DNA from: Pseudoluteimonas sp047602125
GTDB taxonomy: Bacteria > Pseudomonadota > Gammaproteobacteria > Xanthomonadales > Xanthomonadaceae
Direction: 5' to 3'
Assembly: GCA_047602125.1 (NCBI GenBank)
Contig: JASGIB010000001.1
Span: 1,178,001 to 1,242,000 of the forward strand
DNA length: 64,000 bases
The position numbers and the translations under genes were made by a program. Within the stretch, counting starts at the first letter, position 1; each line of letters starts with the position of its first letter. Positions 8,325-16,767 of this stretch are shown here, in pieces. The notes beneath the pieces are model-generated. The model saw nothing but the letters and a program-made list of their open reading frames with translations, was not told the origin of the DNA and did not search any database.

Positions 8325-10259
8325 CTACTGCGCCGCCGGCTTGGCCCCGTCTATCGTCTCCTGCACCGAACCGGTGGTGATCGGGTGGTAGCCTGGCTTC
8401 GCCTTGGCGAACACGTCCTTGGCGAACGCGAGTCCGTCCGGCGTTTTCACCAGCTCCTCGTAGGTCGGCATGATCAGCTTGCGCCGGCCGATGCGTTCGA
8501 GGAACGCGGCGATCGCCGGGCGCGCGTCGGTGTAGCCGCTGCGCACCGTGAGCGGATACCAGCGCTGCGCGATCTCGCCGTTCGGCGTGCCGGTGAAGTG
8601 GTAGGCGGTATCGAGCTGCTTCAGCTGTTCCGGCTTCAGCGTGTCGCCGAGGCCCTCGATGAAGTGCACCCATTCCTGCGTGCCCCAGGCTTCGGTGACC
8701 TGCGGCGCCGGCAGCGTGCAGCTGCCCGACCAGGCGATGCGCGCGGCATCGACCACGCTGAACTTGCGCGACTGCACCTGCGGCGCGTCGCCCGGGATGC
8801 CGGGGCCGTACAGCCATGCGTCGACCTGCGCCATCGTCACCGTGCCCGGATGCTTGTCGACCAGGTTCTTCTGCAGGTAGTCGCGGAACTGCTCGGTGGT
8901 GATGCTCTGGAACGCGAAGTGGTCGAAGTAGCTGCGCAGCCACGGATCGAAGGTCGCGCGCCCGAACTTCTGCTCCAGCCACTGCATGAACCACGCGCCC
9001 TTGGTATAGGCGGTGTCGCTGGCCGCGTCGTCAGGATCGGCCAGTTCGCCCGGCTTCAGCGCCAGCGCCTGCAGTTTCGGATCGAGCGTCTTGTATTCCT
9101 TCTTCAGCTCGTCGCGGTCGATCACCTGCTCCATGTCGGCCATGTCCTGGCCGTACAACGCCTCGGTGATGCGGCCCTGCACGTAGGTGGTGATGCCTTC
9201 GTTCAACCACGCATCGCGGTCGGTGGCGAAGGTGACGAGGTTGCCGGACCAGCTGTGCGCGAGCTCATGCGCGACCAGCGACACCAGCGACTTGTCGCCG
9301 ACGATCACGGTGGGCGTGGCGAAGGTCAGGCGCGGGTTCTCCATGCCACCGTAGGGGAACGAGGGCGGCAGCACCAGCAGGTCATAACGGTCCCAGCGGT
9401 ACGGCCCGTACAGCTGCTCGGCCGTCTGGATCATCTTCTCGGTGTCCTCGAACTCGTGTTCGGCCTTGTCGACCATCGTCGGTTCGGCCCAGACGCCGCT
9501 GCGGTTGCTGATCGGCTTGAACACCAGGTCGCCGGCGGCGATCGCCAGCAGGTACGAGGGAATCTTCTGCGGCATCTTGAACGTGTAGTCGCCGTCGCGA
9601 ACCGCGTTCGGATCGTTGTCCGCGCTCATCAGCACCATCGCGTCCTTCGGCGCGGTGACGTGCGCCGAGTAGGTGAAGCGGATCATCGGCGTGTCCTGCA
9701 ACGGCACCCACGAACGCGCGTGGATCTGCTGCGACTGGCTGAACATGAAGGGCTGCTTCTTGCCTTCGGTCATCGCCGGATCCAGCCACTGCAGGCCGGA
9801 GGCATTCGGCGAGGTGCGGTAGATCACGCGCACCGTGGCCGGGCGCGTCGGCGCGTCGATGGTCAGTTTCGTGCCGAGGATGGGATCGGCCTTGTCGGCG
9901 AGCTTGAAGGCCAGCGGCGTCGCCTGGCCGTTGGCGTCGAGCGCCTCGGCCTTCTCGATGGTGAGGTCGCGCGTGTCGAGCACCAGCTGCGTGGCCGACT
10001 TGTCCTTCCAGTCCAGCGTGTAGGTCGCGGTGCCGGCGATCTGCTTCGCGTCGAAGTCGATGCCGAGGTCGAGCGCGAGGTCGGTGGTCCGGACCTTGTC
10101 CGGTTCCGAATAGGAATGCTCGTCGACGACGGCTTGCGCGGCGGGCATGGCGGCCTCCTTCTTGGCGGCGGGCGCCGGCGTGGATGGCGTTTCGGCGCGC
10201 TGGCAGGCGCACAGCGCCAGCACCGCGGCGAGCGGGAGCAACAGGAGGGAATGGCGCAT
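8325..10259 (-). CDS. M1-family zinc aminopeptidase, lipoprotein
   Basis: A 644-residue gluzincin metallopeptidase that removes N-terminal residues from peptides, here probably outside the cytoplasm. The start at 10259 gives a lipoprotein signal ending LALCAC; the open frame continues upstream but without a signal-like sequence. The zinc site is HELAH at 331-335 with the third ligand E354 (NEGITTY), and the exopeptidase motif GGMEN lies at 304-308. The N-terminal beta-saddle domain comes first and a shorter helical domain follows. Xanthomonadaceae carry many such secreted peptidases. Confidence 0.94.
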   Translation of the reverse strand: MRHSLLLLPLAAVLALCACQRAETPSTPAPAAKKEAAMPAAQAVVDEHSYSEPDKVRTTDLALDLGIDFDAKQIAGTATYTLDWKDKSATQLVLDTRDLTIEKAEALDANGQATPLAFKLADKADPILGTKLTIDAPTRPATVRVIYRTSPNASGLQWLDPAMTEGKKQPFMFSQSQQIHARSWVPLQDTPMIRFTYSAHVTAPKDAMVLMSADNDPNAVRDGDYTFKMPQKIPSYLLAIAAGDLVFKPISNRSGVWAEPTMVDKAEHEFEDTEKMIQTAEQLYGPYRWDRYDLLVLPPSFPYGGMENPRLTFATPTVIVGDKSLVSLVAHELAHSWSGNLVTFATDRDAWLNEGITTYVQGRITEALYGQDMADMEQVIDRDELKKEYKTLDPKLQALALKPGELADPDDAASDTAYTKGAWFMQWLEQKFGRATFDPWLRSYFDHFAFQSITTEQFRDYLQKNLVDKHPGTVTMAQVDAWLYGPGIPGDAPQVQSRKFSVVDAARIAWSGSCTLPAPQVTEAWGTQEWVHFIEGLGDTLKPEQLKQLDTAYHFTGTPNGEIAQRWYPLTVRSGYTDARPAIAAFLERIGRRKLIMPTYEELVKTPDGLAFAKDVFAKAKPGYHPITTGSVQETIDGAKPAAQ

Positions 10260-10416
10260 CGGCACGACACCGCGTGTGGGAAGGTGCGCAGTGTAGCGCC
10301 GCGTGGCACGGCGTCGCCGGCACTCGGCCGTGACTTTCGTCAACCCGACTCGCGGCACTACAACCCTTTCGCGCCGCCACGCATCGTAGCTTCGACGCCC
10401 ACCCGCCCTCCGACGC

Positions 10417-12693
10417 ATGCCGACGCACCGCCGCATCCTCGCCCTCGCCTGCCTGTTCGCCCTGCAACCCGCGTTCGCGCAGGCGCCGGATGCGCCACCG
10501 CCGCCGCCACCGGGTTCCTACGTGCCCGGCGGCAGCATTCCCCGGCTGCAGGGCGACATCGCCATCGACGGCGTGCTCGACGACGCCGCATGGCAGGGCG
10601 CGCTGGTGCAGGAGATCGCCTACGACATCCAGCCCGGCGACAACATCCCGGCGCCGGTCAGGACCGAAGTGCGCATCGGCTACACCGACGACGCGCTGTA
10701 CGTGTCCTACCACGCGCTGGACCCGGACCCGGCCTCGATCCGCGCGCACCTGCGCGACCGCGATGCCGCGTTCAACGACGACTGGGTCGGCCTGTTCCTC
10801 GATACCTTCAACGACCACCGCCGCGGCTACGAACTGGTGGTGAACCCGCTCGGCGTGCAGGGCGACATCATCCGCGACGAGACCAACACCAACAACCAGG
10901 AAGACGCGAGCTGGGACGGGTTGTGGCAGAGCGCGGGCCGCATCACCGCGGAAGGCTACGACGTGGAGATGCGCATCCCGTTCTCCACCCTGCGCTTCCC
11001 CACCGGCGGCGGCGACCAGCACTGGGGCATCTCGCTGTTCCGCAACTGGCCGCGCGACAAGCGCCACCAGATGACCAGCCACCGGGTGCCGCGCGAATCG
11101 AACTGCTTCGAATGCGAATGGGGCAAGTACACCGGGCTGTCCGGCGCGAAACAGGGCCGCAACCTCGAGATCGTGCCGACGGTCACCGTCGGCGTCGAGC
11201 AGACCCGCGGTGCCGCCGGCGAGCCGTGGCACAGCGGCGACACCTCGATCGAACCGGGCGTGGACGTGAGCTGGGCGCCGTCGCCGAACATGACCCTGAA
11301 CGCGACCATCAACCCGGACTTCTCGCAGGTCGAAACCGACCAGTTGCAACTCGGCTTCAACGACAGCTTCGCCCTGTTCTACCAGGAGAAGCGTCCGTTC
11401 TTCCTCGAGGGCGCGGACTACTTCACCACCCCGTTCGACGTGCTCTACACGCGCCAGATCGCCGATCCCGACTACGGCCTGCGCGTTACCGGGCGCAGCG
11501 GCGGCAGCACCTACGGCGCCATCGTCGCGCGCGACGCCACCACCCTGGTGCTGGTGCCGGGCGTGCTGGGATCCGGGTTCGAACAGCTCAACCAGGAGGC
11601 CGATGTCGCGGTCGGCCGCTACCGCTACGACTTCAACCAGAACGCGAGCCTCGGCGTGATCGGCACCTTCCGCGAGGGCGACGATTATTCGAACAACGTG
11701 GTCGGCGTGGACGGGCGCTGGAAGAGCGGCCCGCACACGCTGACCGCGCAATTGCTGCGCAGCGATTCCTCCTATTCGCGCGCCTTCCTCGACCAGGCCA
11801 GCGCCGACGGCGTCACCGACCTCGACCTGTCCGACGAGACGCCGACCGGCGACGCATGGCGCACGGAATATTCCTTCGCCAACCGCAACTGGTACTTCGA
11901 CGCCTGGCACATGGACGTCGATCCCGGTTTCCGCGCCGACCTCGGCTTCATCGGCCAGGTCGGCTACGACAAGTCGCTGGCCGGCGGCGGCTACACCTGG
12001 TTCCGCGACGGCAAGGCGTTCAACCGCGTCAACCTCTACGGCGATTTCGACATCACCCATCGCTACGACGGACAGCTGCTGGAACGCGAATGGGAAGCGA
12101 AGCTGAGCATGGACGGCCCGAAGCAGAGCACCTTCAGCCTGCATGCGCTGACCCGCGCGCGCTTCTGGCAGGACCGGTTGTTCGATGAGCACTACGCGGA
12201 TGCCGACATCGAGTTCCGCCCGCTGCCGCGGCTGCTGCTCGGCGGCTACGCCAGCATCGGCGAAATGCTCGACCTGACCGCGGCGAAGACCGGCCGGCGC
12301 ACGCTGGTCGAGGTCTGGGGCAACACCGACATCGGCCGCGGCCTGACCCTGCACTGGGACGTGACCAGGCAATGGATGCGCCGCGACGGCGGCACCGCGT
12401 TCGAGGCCAGCCTGGTCAATGCCGGCGGCAGTTGGCAATTCGACCCGCGCCAGCGCCTGCGCCTCACCTTGCAAGGCAGTGAAGTGTTGCGCGACCAGGC
12501 GCTGTACGTCGACACGGTGAACGAAACCTCGCGCGACTGGGCGGCGCAGCTGGTGTATTCGTACAAGATCAACCCGCGCACCGCGCTCTACGCCGGCGCG
12601 TCCTACGGCGCGTTCATGGACGACGACAACCCGGACCTGTTCGGCAATACACGCAGCGTGTTCGCGAAGTTCACCTACGGGTGGCAGCCGTAA
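10417..12693 (+). CDS. Secreted CBM9-like / DUF5916 outer-membrane protein
   Basis: A 758-residue protein with a signal peptide ending AFAQA, a Pro-rich linker, a CBM9-like domain at about residues 45-200 (IDGVLDDAAWQGA and VRIGYTDDALYVSYHA) and a long DUF5916 region predicted to form a beta barrel. The barrel is suggested by alternating aromatic strands and a C-terminal run ending KFTYGW. The family is common in Xanthomonadaceae and Bacteroidetes and its role is not established; binding or handling of polysaccharide at the cell surface is an inference. It is divergent from the M1 peptidase, with 157 bp between them. Confidence 0.85.
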   Translation: MPTHRRILALACLFALQPAFAQAPDAPPPPPPGSYVPGGSIPRLQGDIAIDGVLDDAAWQGALVQEIAYDIQPGDNIPAPVRTEVRIGYTDDALYVSYHALDPDPASIRAHLRDRDAAFNDDWVGLFLDTFNDHRRGYELVVNPLGVQGDIIRDETNTNNQEDASWDGLWQSAGRITAEGYDVEMRIPFSTLRFPTGGGDQHWGISLFRNWPRDKRHQMTSHRVPRESNCFECEWGKYTGLSGAKQGRNLEIVPTVTVGVEQTRGAAGEPWHSGDTSIEPGVDVSWAPSPNMTLNATINPDFSQVETDQLQLGFNDSFALFYQEKRPFFLEGADYFTTPFDVLYTRQIADPDYGLRVTGRSGGSTYGAIVARDATTLVLVPGVLGSGFEQLNQEADVAVGRYRYDFNQNASLGVIGTFREGDDYSNNVVGVDGRWKSGPHTLTAQLLRSDSSYSRAFLDQASADGVTDLDLSDETPTGDAWRTEYSFANRNWYFDAWHMDVDPGFRADLGFIGQVGYDKSLAGGGYTWFRDGKAFNRVNLYGDFDITHRYDGQLLEREWEAKLSMDGPKQSTFSLHALTRARFWQDRLFDEHYADADIEFRPLPRLLLGGYASIGEMLDLTAAKTGRRTLVEVWGNTDIGRGLTLHWDVTRQWMRRDGGTAFEASLVNAGGSWQFDPRQRLRLTLQGSEVLRDQALYVDTVNETSRDWAAQLVYSYKINPRTALYAGASYGAFMDDDNPDLFGNTRSVFAKFTYGWQP

Positions 12694-12697
12694 CGCA

Positions 12698-12795
12698 TGT
12701 CATCCTGACCCTGGACTCGATCCGGGGGAAGGACCTGTTGTTGATGTTGTCCAGGTTCCGAAAAGCAGGTCCTTCGGCTTCGCCTCAGGATGACA
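12698..12795. repeat. Nested inverted repeat between convergent genes
   Basis: The outer arms are TGTCATCCTGA at 12698-12708 and its exact complement at 12785-12795. Inner arms are AAGGACCTG at 12729-12737 and CAGGTCCTT at 12766-12774. The block fills the gap between the DUF5916 gene and ubiE, which converge here. It resembles a dispersed repeat found in many proteobacteria and could act as a bidirectional terminator, though no T-run follows. Confidence 0.8.
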
Positions 12796-12801
12796 ACCAG
12801 A

Positions 12802-13563
12802 TCACGCTTTATATCCCGTATGCACCGCGACGATGCCGGTGCTGAGGTTTTTGTAACCGCTGCGCGCGAAGCCCGCGCGCTCCATCATCGCCTTCAATTC
12901 GTCCTGCGGCGGATGCTTGCGGATCGATTCGGCGAGGTACTGGTAGCTGTCGGCGTCGCCGGCGAACAACTTGCCTAGCGCGGGCAGCACCTTGAACGAA
13001 TGGAAGTCGTAGATCGGCCGGAACCAGTCGGCCGTCACCTGCGAGAACTCCAGCACCCGCGCCTGCCCGCCGACCTTGAGCACGCGCAGCATCTCGCGCA
13101 GCGCCGCGTCCTTGTCGGTGACGTTGCGCAGGCCGAACGCGATCGTGACGAGGTCGAAGCTGGCATCCGGGAACGGCAGCGCCTCGGCGTTGCACTGCAC
13201 GTAGTCGAGGCCGCGCACCAGGCCGCGGTCGGTCATGCGGTCGCGGCCAGCGCGCAGCATCGCCGCGTTGATGTCGCCGAGCACGACTTCGCCCTCCGCG
13301 CCGACGCGATCCTTCAGCAACGCGGCGATATCGCCGGTGCCGCCGGCGAGGTCGAGCACGCGGTCGCCCTTGCGCACCTGCGCGGTGGCGACGAAATAGC
13401 GCTTCCACGCGCGATGGATGCCGAGGCTCATCGCGTCGTTCATCAGGTCGTACTTGCCGGCGACCGAGGTGAATACCTCGCCGACCAGCTTCTGCTTCTC
13501 GCCCACCGGCACGTCGCGGAAGCCGAAGTGGGTGGTGCCGGGTTTTTCGCTTGGATCGGCCAT
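12802..13563 (-). CDS. ubiE: Ubiquinone/menaquinone C-methyltransferase UbiE
   Basis: A 253-residue SAM-dependent methyltransferase that performs the C-methylation step of ubiquinone (and, where made, menaquinone) synthesis. The SAM motif LDLAGGTGDIA, the family block YDLMNDAMSLGIHRAWK and the signature IAFGLRNVTD are all visible. The open frame runs upstream into xerC, but the conserved N-terminus THFGFRDVPVGEK follows the ATG at 13563, so that start is used. It ends just before the intergenic inverted repeat. Confidence 0.96.
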   Translation of the reverse strand: MADPSEKPGTTHFGFRDVPVGEKQKLVGEVFTSVAGKYDLMNDAMSLGIHRAWKRYFVATAQVRKGDRVLDLAGGTGDIAALLKDRVGAEGEVVLGDINAAMLRAGRDRMTDRGLVRGLDYVQCNAEALPFPDASFDLVTIAFGLRNVTDKDAALREMLRVLKVGGQARVLEFSQVTADWFRPIYDFHSFKVLPALGKLFAGDADSYQYLAESIRKHPPQDELKAMMERAGFARSGYKNLSTGIVAVHTGYKA

Positions 13564-13585
13564 GCGTGGATTATCGCATCCGCGA

Positions 13586-14494
13586 TCAGCCCTTGCGCTT
13601 CGCCCGCGGGTGCGCGCCGTCGTAGACCCTGGCGAGGTGCTGGAAATCGAGGTGGGTATAGATCTGCGTGGTGCCAAGGTCGGCGTGGCCCAGCAGTTCC
13701 TGCACGCCGCGCAGGTCGCCGGAGGATTCGAGCACGTGGCTGGCGAAGGTGTGGCGCAGCAGGTGCGGATGCACGCGCTTGAACAGGCCCTGCCTGCGCG
13801 CGATGTGGCGCAGGCGCAACTGCACCGCGCGCGGGGTGATCGGTTTGCCGCCGCGACCGGGGAACACCGGCGCATCCGCGACCATTCCGTTTGCCTGCGC
13901 CTGTTCCTCGCGCCATGCGGCGAGCGCGGCACGTGCGTGCGAACCCACCGGCACCATGCGCTGCTTCGAGCCCTTGCCTAGCACGGTGACATGGCCATCG
14001 GCCAGGTCGAGGTCGTGCCAGCGCAGCGCGCACAGTTCCGACACGCGCAGGCCGGAGGAATACAGCAGTTCCAGCAGCGCGCGGTCGCGCTGTCCCAGCG
14101 GCGCGTCGGTGGGCACTTCCACCAGTTGCACCGCTTCATCGACATCGAGCACCTGCGGCAACTTGCGCGCGGCCTTGGGCGCGCGCAGCGATGCGGCGGG
14201 ATTGGCGGCGATGCGCCCGTGGCGCAGCAACCACTGATAGAAACTGCGACAGGCGGACAGACGCCGTTGCAGGCTTTTCGGCGTCAGTCCGCGGCGATGC
14301 TCGTCGGCGATGAAGGCGCGCAGTTGCGTGTTCTGCAACGCGGCGACGTCGCCCGCGTTCCGCGATGCCGCCCAATCGGCGAGGGATTGCAGGTCGCGGC
14401 GATAGGCGTCGATGGTGTGCTTCGACGATTGGCGTTCGACCGCGAGGTGGTCGAGGAAGCCGTCGATCGATGACCTGGATTCGTCCACCCTCAT
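13586..14494 (-). CDS. xerC: Tyrosine recombinase XerC
   Basis: A 302-residue site-specific recombinase that, with XerD, resolves chromosome dimers at dif. The N-terminal SAM-like DNA-binding domain covers about residues 8-95. The catalytic set is complete: R150 (SGLRVSEL), K174, H244 and R247 (HPHLLRH), H270 and nucleophile Y279 (TQIYTH). Its place after dapF and DUF484 is the standard xerC neighbourhood, so it is a housekeeping recombinase, not an integrase. The ATG at 14494 falls within a repeat; a GTG at 14488 is an alternative start. Confidence 0.95.
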   Translation of the reverse strand: MRVDESRSSIDGFLDHLAVERQSSKHTIDAYRRDLQSLADWAASRNAGDVAALQNTQLRAFIADEHRRGLTPKSLQRRLSACRSFYQWLLRHGRIAANPAASLRAPKAARKLPQVLDVDEAVQLVEVPTDAPLGQRDRALLELLYSSGLRVSELCALRWHDLDLADGHVTVLGKGSKQRMVPVGSHARAALAAWREEQAQANGMVADAPVFPGRGGKPITPRAVQLRLRHIARRQGLFKRVHPHLLRHTFASHVLESSGDLRGVQELLGHADLGTTQIYTHLDFQHLARVYDGAHPRAKRKG

Positions 14495-14537
14495 CCGCCT
14501 TCGGCACCTTCTCCCGCCAGCGGGAGAAGGAAAATCA
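14486..14537. repeat. Half copy of the CTCTCCC-family repeat
   Basis: This matches the left half of the block at 8197-8317: CCGCCTTCGGCACC followed by a small hairpin CTTCTCCCGCCAGCGGGAGAAG and then AAAATCAAA. It covers the xerC start region and touches the last codon of the DUF484 gene, so it has shaped both gene ends. Confidence 0.65.
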
Positions 14538-15206
14538 AACGAACCGCTGCAACGCAGCCGCCAGCGATTCGGCCATCATCCGCAGGAACAGCGTGCCCAT
14601 GCCCGGGTAGAAACGGTTGGCGTCGCGGCTGCCGACCGCGACCAGGCCCGTGCCCGGCATCGGCAGCAGCGCGCTGGACTGCACGTCCTCGACGCGGTCG
14701 GCGTACAGCAACGCATGCTTTTCCGGCTGCAGGCGCCCGCTCAGCGGTTCGCCGTCGGCGAGGCAATCGCGGAACGGCGCGAGGCGCGTATCGCCGGCGG
14801 GAATGACCTGCAGCCAGTCGACATCGTCGAGGCCCGCAACGGGCTGGAACAGCACGATCCGCACCAGGTCGCCCTGGAAATCCTCGGCCAGGCTCGCGGC
14901 CATCGCGCGCACGGTGTCGCCTGCGTTGCCCTGCCGCATCAGCGCCAGCGTCAACTGGTGCGTGCGCACGGCGAGGCGTTCGTTGTCCTGCGCATTGGCG
15001 AACAATTCGTGCAGGCGCCGCGACAGCTCGCGGTTCTTGTCGCGCAGCACTTCCAGCTGGTAGCTCGCCAGCGACGCGGCCGGGCCTTCGTCGCGCGGCA
15101 CCACCAGGCTGATCGCGAGATCGGGGAACTGCTTGAGGAATTGCGGGTGGCGACGCAGCCATGCGGCGACTTCGTGCGCACCGAGTTTTTCCGTCTGTTC
15201 GATCAT
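14535..15206 (-). CDS. DUF484 family protein
   Basis: A 223-residue cytoplasmic protein. The N-terminal segment VAAWLRRHPQFLKQFPDL is the family hallmark; a helical region at about residues 45-85 leads into a GAF-like domain. It is conserved between dapF and xerC in many gammaproteobacteria, as here, and its molecular role is not established. The start ATGA overlaps the dapF stop, which supports a shared operon. Confidence 0.92.
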   Translation of the reverse strand: MIEQTEKLGAHEVAAWLRRHPQFLKQFPDLAISLVVPRDEGPAASLASYQLEVLRDKNRELSRRLHELFANAQDNERLAVRTHQLTLALMRQGNAGDTVRAMAASLAEDFQGDLVRIVLFQPVAGLDDVDWLQVIPAGDTRLAPFRDCLADGEPLSGRLQPEKHALLYADRVEDVQSSALLPMPGTGLVAVGSRDANRFYPGMGTLFLRMMAESLAAALQRFV

Positions 15207-16081
15207 CTTTCCCAGTCCTTTTCGAACATGTTCCCTTCGAACACGAACGTGGCCGGCCCCGACATCGCGATGCCGCCACCGGCCGGATCATAGTGGATGC
15301 GCAGCTCGCCGCCGGGCAACGACACGGCGACGCCGTTCGCCGCATCGACGCGGCCGCGCCGCGCCAGCACCGCGACCGCCGCGCAGGCGCCGCTGCCGCA
15401 GGCCAGGGTTTCGCCGGCGCCGCGCTCGTACACGCGCAGGCGGATGCGGTCGGGCGCGAGCACCTGGGCGAAGCCGACGTTCACCGATTCGGGGAACGCG
15501 CGGCTGCGTTGCAGCCAGGGCCCGACGTGCCCGACCGGCGCGAGGTCGACCGCATCGACTTCGATCACCGCGTGCGGATTGCCCATCGACACCGCGCCGA
15601 AGCGCAGCGTTTCGCGGTCGAGTTCGAGCGCGTATTCGTCCTGTTCCTGCACGAACCCGGCAAGCGGGATGTTCGGCGGCGCGAATTCGGGCGCGCCCAT
15701 GTCGATCTCGAAGCGGCCGTTCGCGTCGCGGGTCACGGCGTGCAATCCGGTCGGGCTGTCGATGGCGAAATCGCCCTGCGCCGGCGCGGCGCCATCGCGC
15801 ACCAGCCACGCGGCGATGCAGCGCGCGCCGTTGCCGCATTGCTGCGCATGCGAGCCGTCCGCATTCCGGATGCGATAGCTCGCCACCGCATCCGTGCTGC
15901 GCGGCGCCTCGATGGTCAGGATCTGGTCGCAGCCGACGCCCATGTGGCGGTCTGCGAGCGCGCGGCACAGGTCGGCATCGGGTGCGGCACGCCCGTCGCG
16001 CAGGTCGAGCACGACGAAATCGTTGCCCGCGCCGTGCATCTTGGTGAAACGCAGCGGATGGCGCGGCATGTCCGCGCCCAT
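15203..16081 (-). CDS. dapF: Diaminopimelate epimerase
   Basis: A 292-residue PLP-independent epimerase that interconverts LL- and meso-diaminopimelate for lysine and peptidoglycan synthesis. The N-terminal FTKMHGAGNDFVV is diagnostic. The two catalytic cysteines lie in QQCGNGARC and ETLACGSGAC. A second ATG four codons in is an alternative start. It lies between lptM and DUF484. Confidence 0.97.
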   Translation of the reverse strand: MGADMPRHPLRFTKMHGAGNDFVVLDLRDGRAAPDADLCRALADRHMGVGCDQILTIEAPRSTDAVASYRIRNADGSHAQQCGNGARCIAAWLVRDGAAPAQGDFAIDSPTGLHAVTRDANGRFEIDMGAPEFAPPNIPLAGFVQEQDEYALELDRETLRFGAVSMGNPHAVIEVDAVDLAPVGHVGPWLQRSRAFPESVNVGFAQVLAPDRIRLRVYERGAGETLACGSGACAAVAVLARRGRVDAANGVAVSLPGGELRIHYDPAGGGIAMSGPATFVFEGNMFEKDWER

Positions 16082-16084
16082 CGC

Positions 16085-16360
16085 TCAACCGCCCCCGTCG
16101 GGGTTCGGCGGCGTGGTCGGCTCGACCGGCGTCGCCGCCGCGGTGCTCGTGGGTGTCGGCAGCGTGGTATCGGCCGGGGTCGCCGGCACGACGCTCGAAG
16201 GCACGGGCAGCGCTGTGCTCGCCGGCGTCGCGGTCGTCGCGGTCGTCGCGGGCACGGCCATCTCATCCGCGGGCGATGGCGGATGCACCAGCGGGCCCTT
16301 GTTGCCGCAACCGGCGAGCCCGGCCAGCACGAACAGCAGGAATGCGATGCGCTTGGTCAT
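16085..16360 (-). CDS. lptM: LptM (YifL)-type small lipoprotein
   Basis: A 91-residue lipoprotein. The signal MTKRIAFLLFVLAGLAGC ends in a lipobox, and the mature start CGNKGPLVHPP matches the short conserved motif of LptM, which assists disulfide maturation and assembly of the LptDE lipopolysaccharide translocon. Its position directly upstream of dapF is the same as yifL in E. coli. Beyond the motif is a Thr/Ala/Pro-rich tail of about 60 residues, longer than in E. coli and probably disordered. This gene is often missed or labelled hypothetical. Confidence 0.88.
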   Translation of the reverse strand: MTKRIAFLLFVLAGLAGCGNKGPLVHPPSPADEMAVPATTATTATPASTALPVPSSVVPATPADTTLPTPTSTAAATPVEPTTPPNPDGGG

Positions 16361-16385
16361 GGCGGGAGTGTACTCGCGGCCTCCC

Positions 16386-16763
16386 TCACTGTCGCGGTTC
16401 CGGACGGAGCCACAGCCACGACGCGACCACGGCCATGCAGGCGATCGGCAGCGCGGTCATCCACCAGCGGTGCGACGGGAACGCGACCATCACCGCCAGC
16501 AGCACGATCGCGCAGGCGAGCATGGTCCACGTGGCCGCCCACTTGGCGCGGCGCGACACCGCACCGTTCGCTTCCCAGTCGCGGATCGCGGGCCCGAACA
16601 CCGGATGCGCCAGCAGGCGCGCGCGCAAGCGCTCGGAACCGCGCGCCGCGGCGTAGGCGGCGATGAGGATGAACACCGTGGTCGGCAGGCCGGGCACGAA
16701 GATGCCGACGATGCCGGTCGCGAAACTGGCCCAGGCCAGCAACCACCACAGCCAGCGGGTCAC
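16386..16763 (-). CDS. YbaN family (DUF454) inner-membrane protein
   Basis: A 125-residue membrane protein. It begins with a helix containing LWWLLAWASFATGIVGIFVP and the motif PGLPTTVFILIAAYA, which are typical of DUF454. Two further hydrophobic segments are near residues 78-115, and it ends in a basic tail. Function unknown. It stands between lptM and the first S9 peptidase with only short gaps. Confidence 0.85.
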   Translation of the reverse strand: MTRWLWWLLAWASFATGIVGIFVPGLPTTVFILIAAYAAARGSERLRARLLAHPVFGPAIRDWEANGAVSRRAKWAATWTMLACAIVLLAVMVAFPSHRWWMTALPIACMAVVASWLWLRPEPRQ

Positions 16764-16767
16764 GGGG

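Noticed and set aside
7098..12188. A 1696-codon open frame on the + strand, and similar long frames opposite mrdA, soeA, hsdR and rpoD
   Set aside because: High GC content keeps antisense frames open. The translations are His/Arg/Ala-rich without domains, and the opposite strand holds conserved genes in each case.
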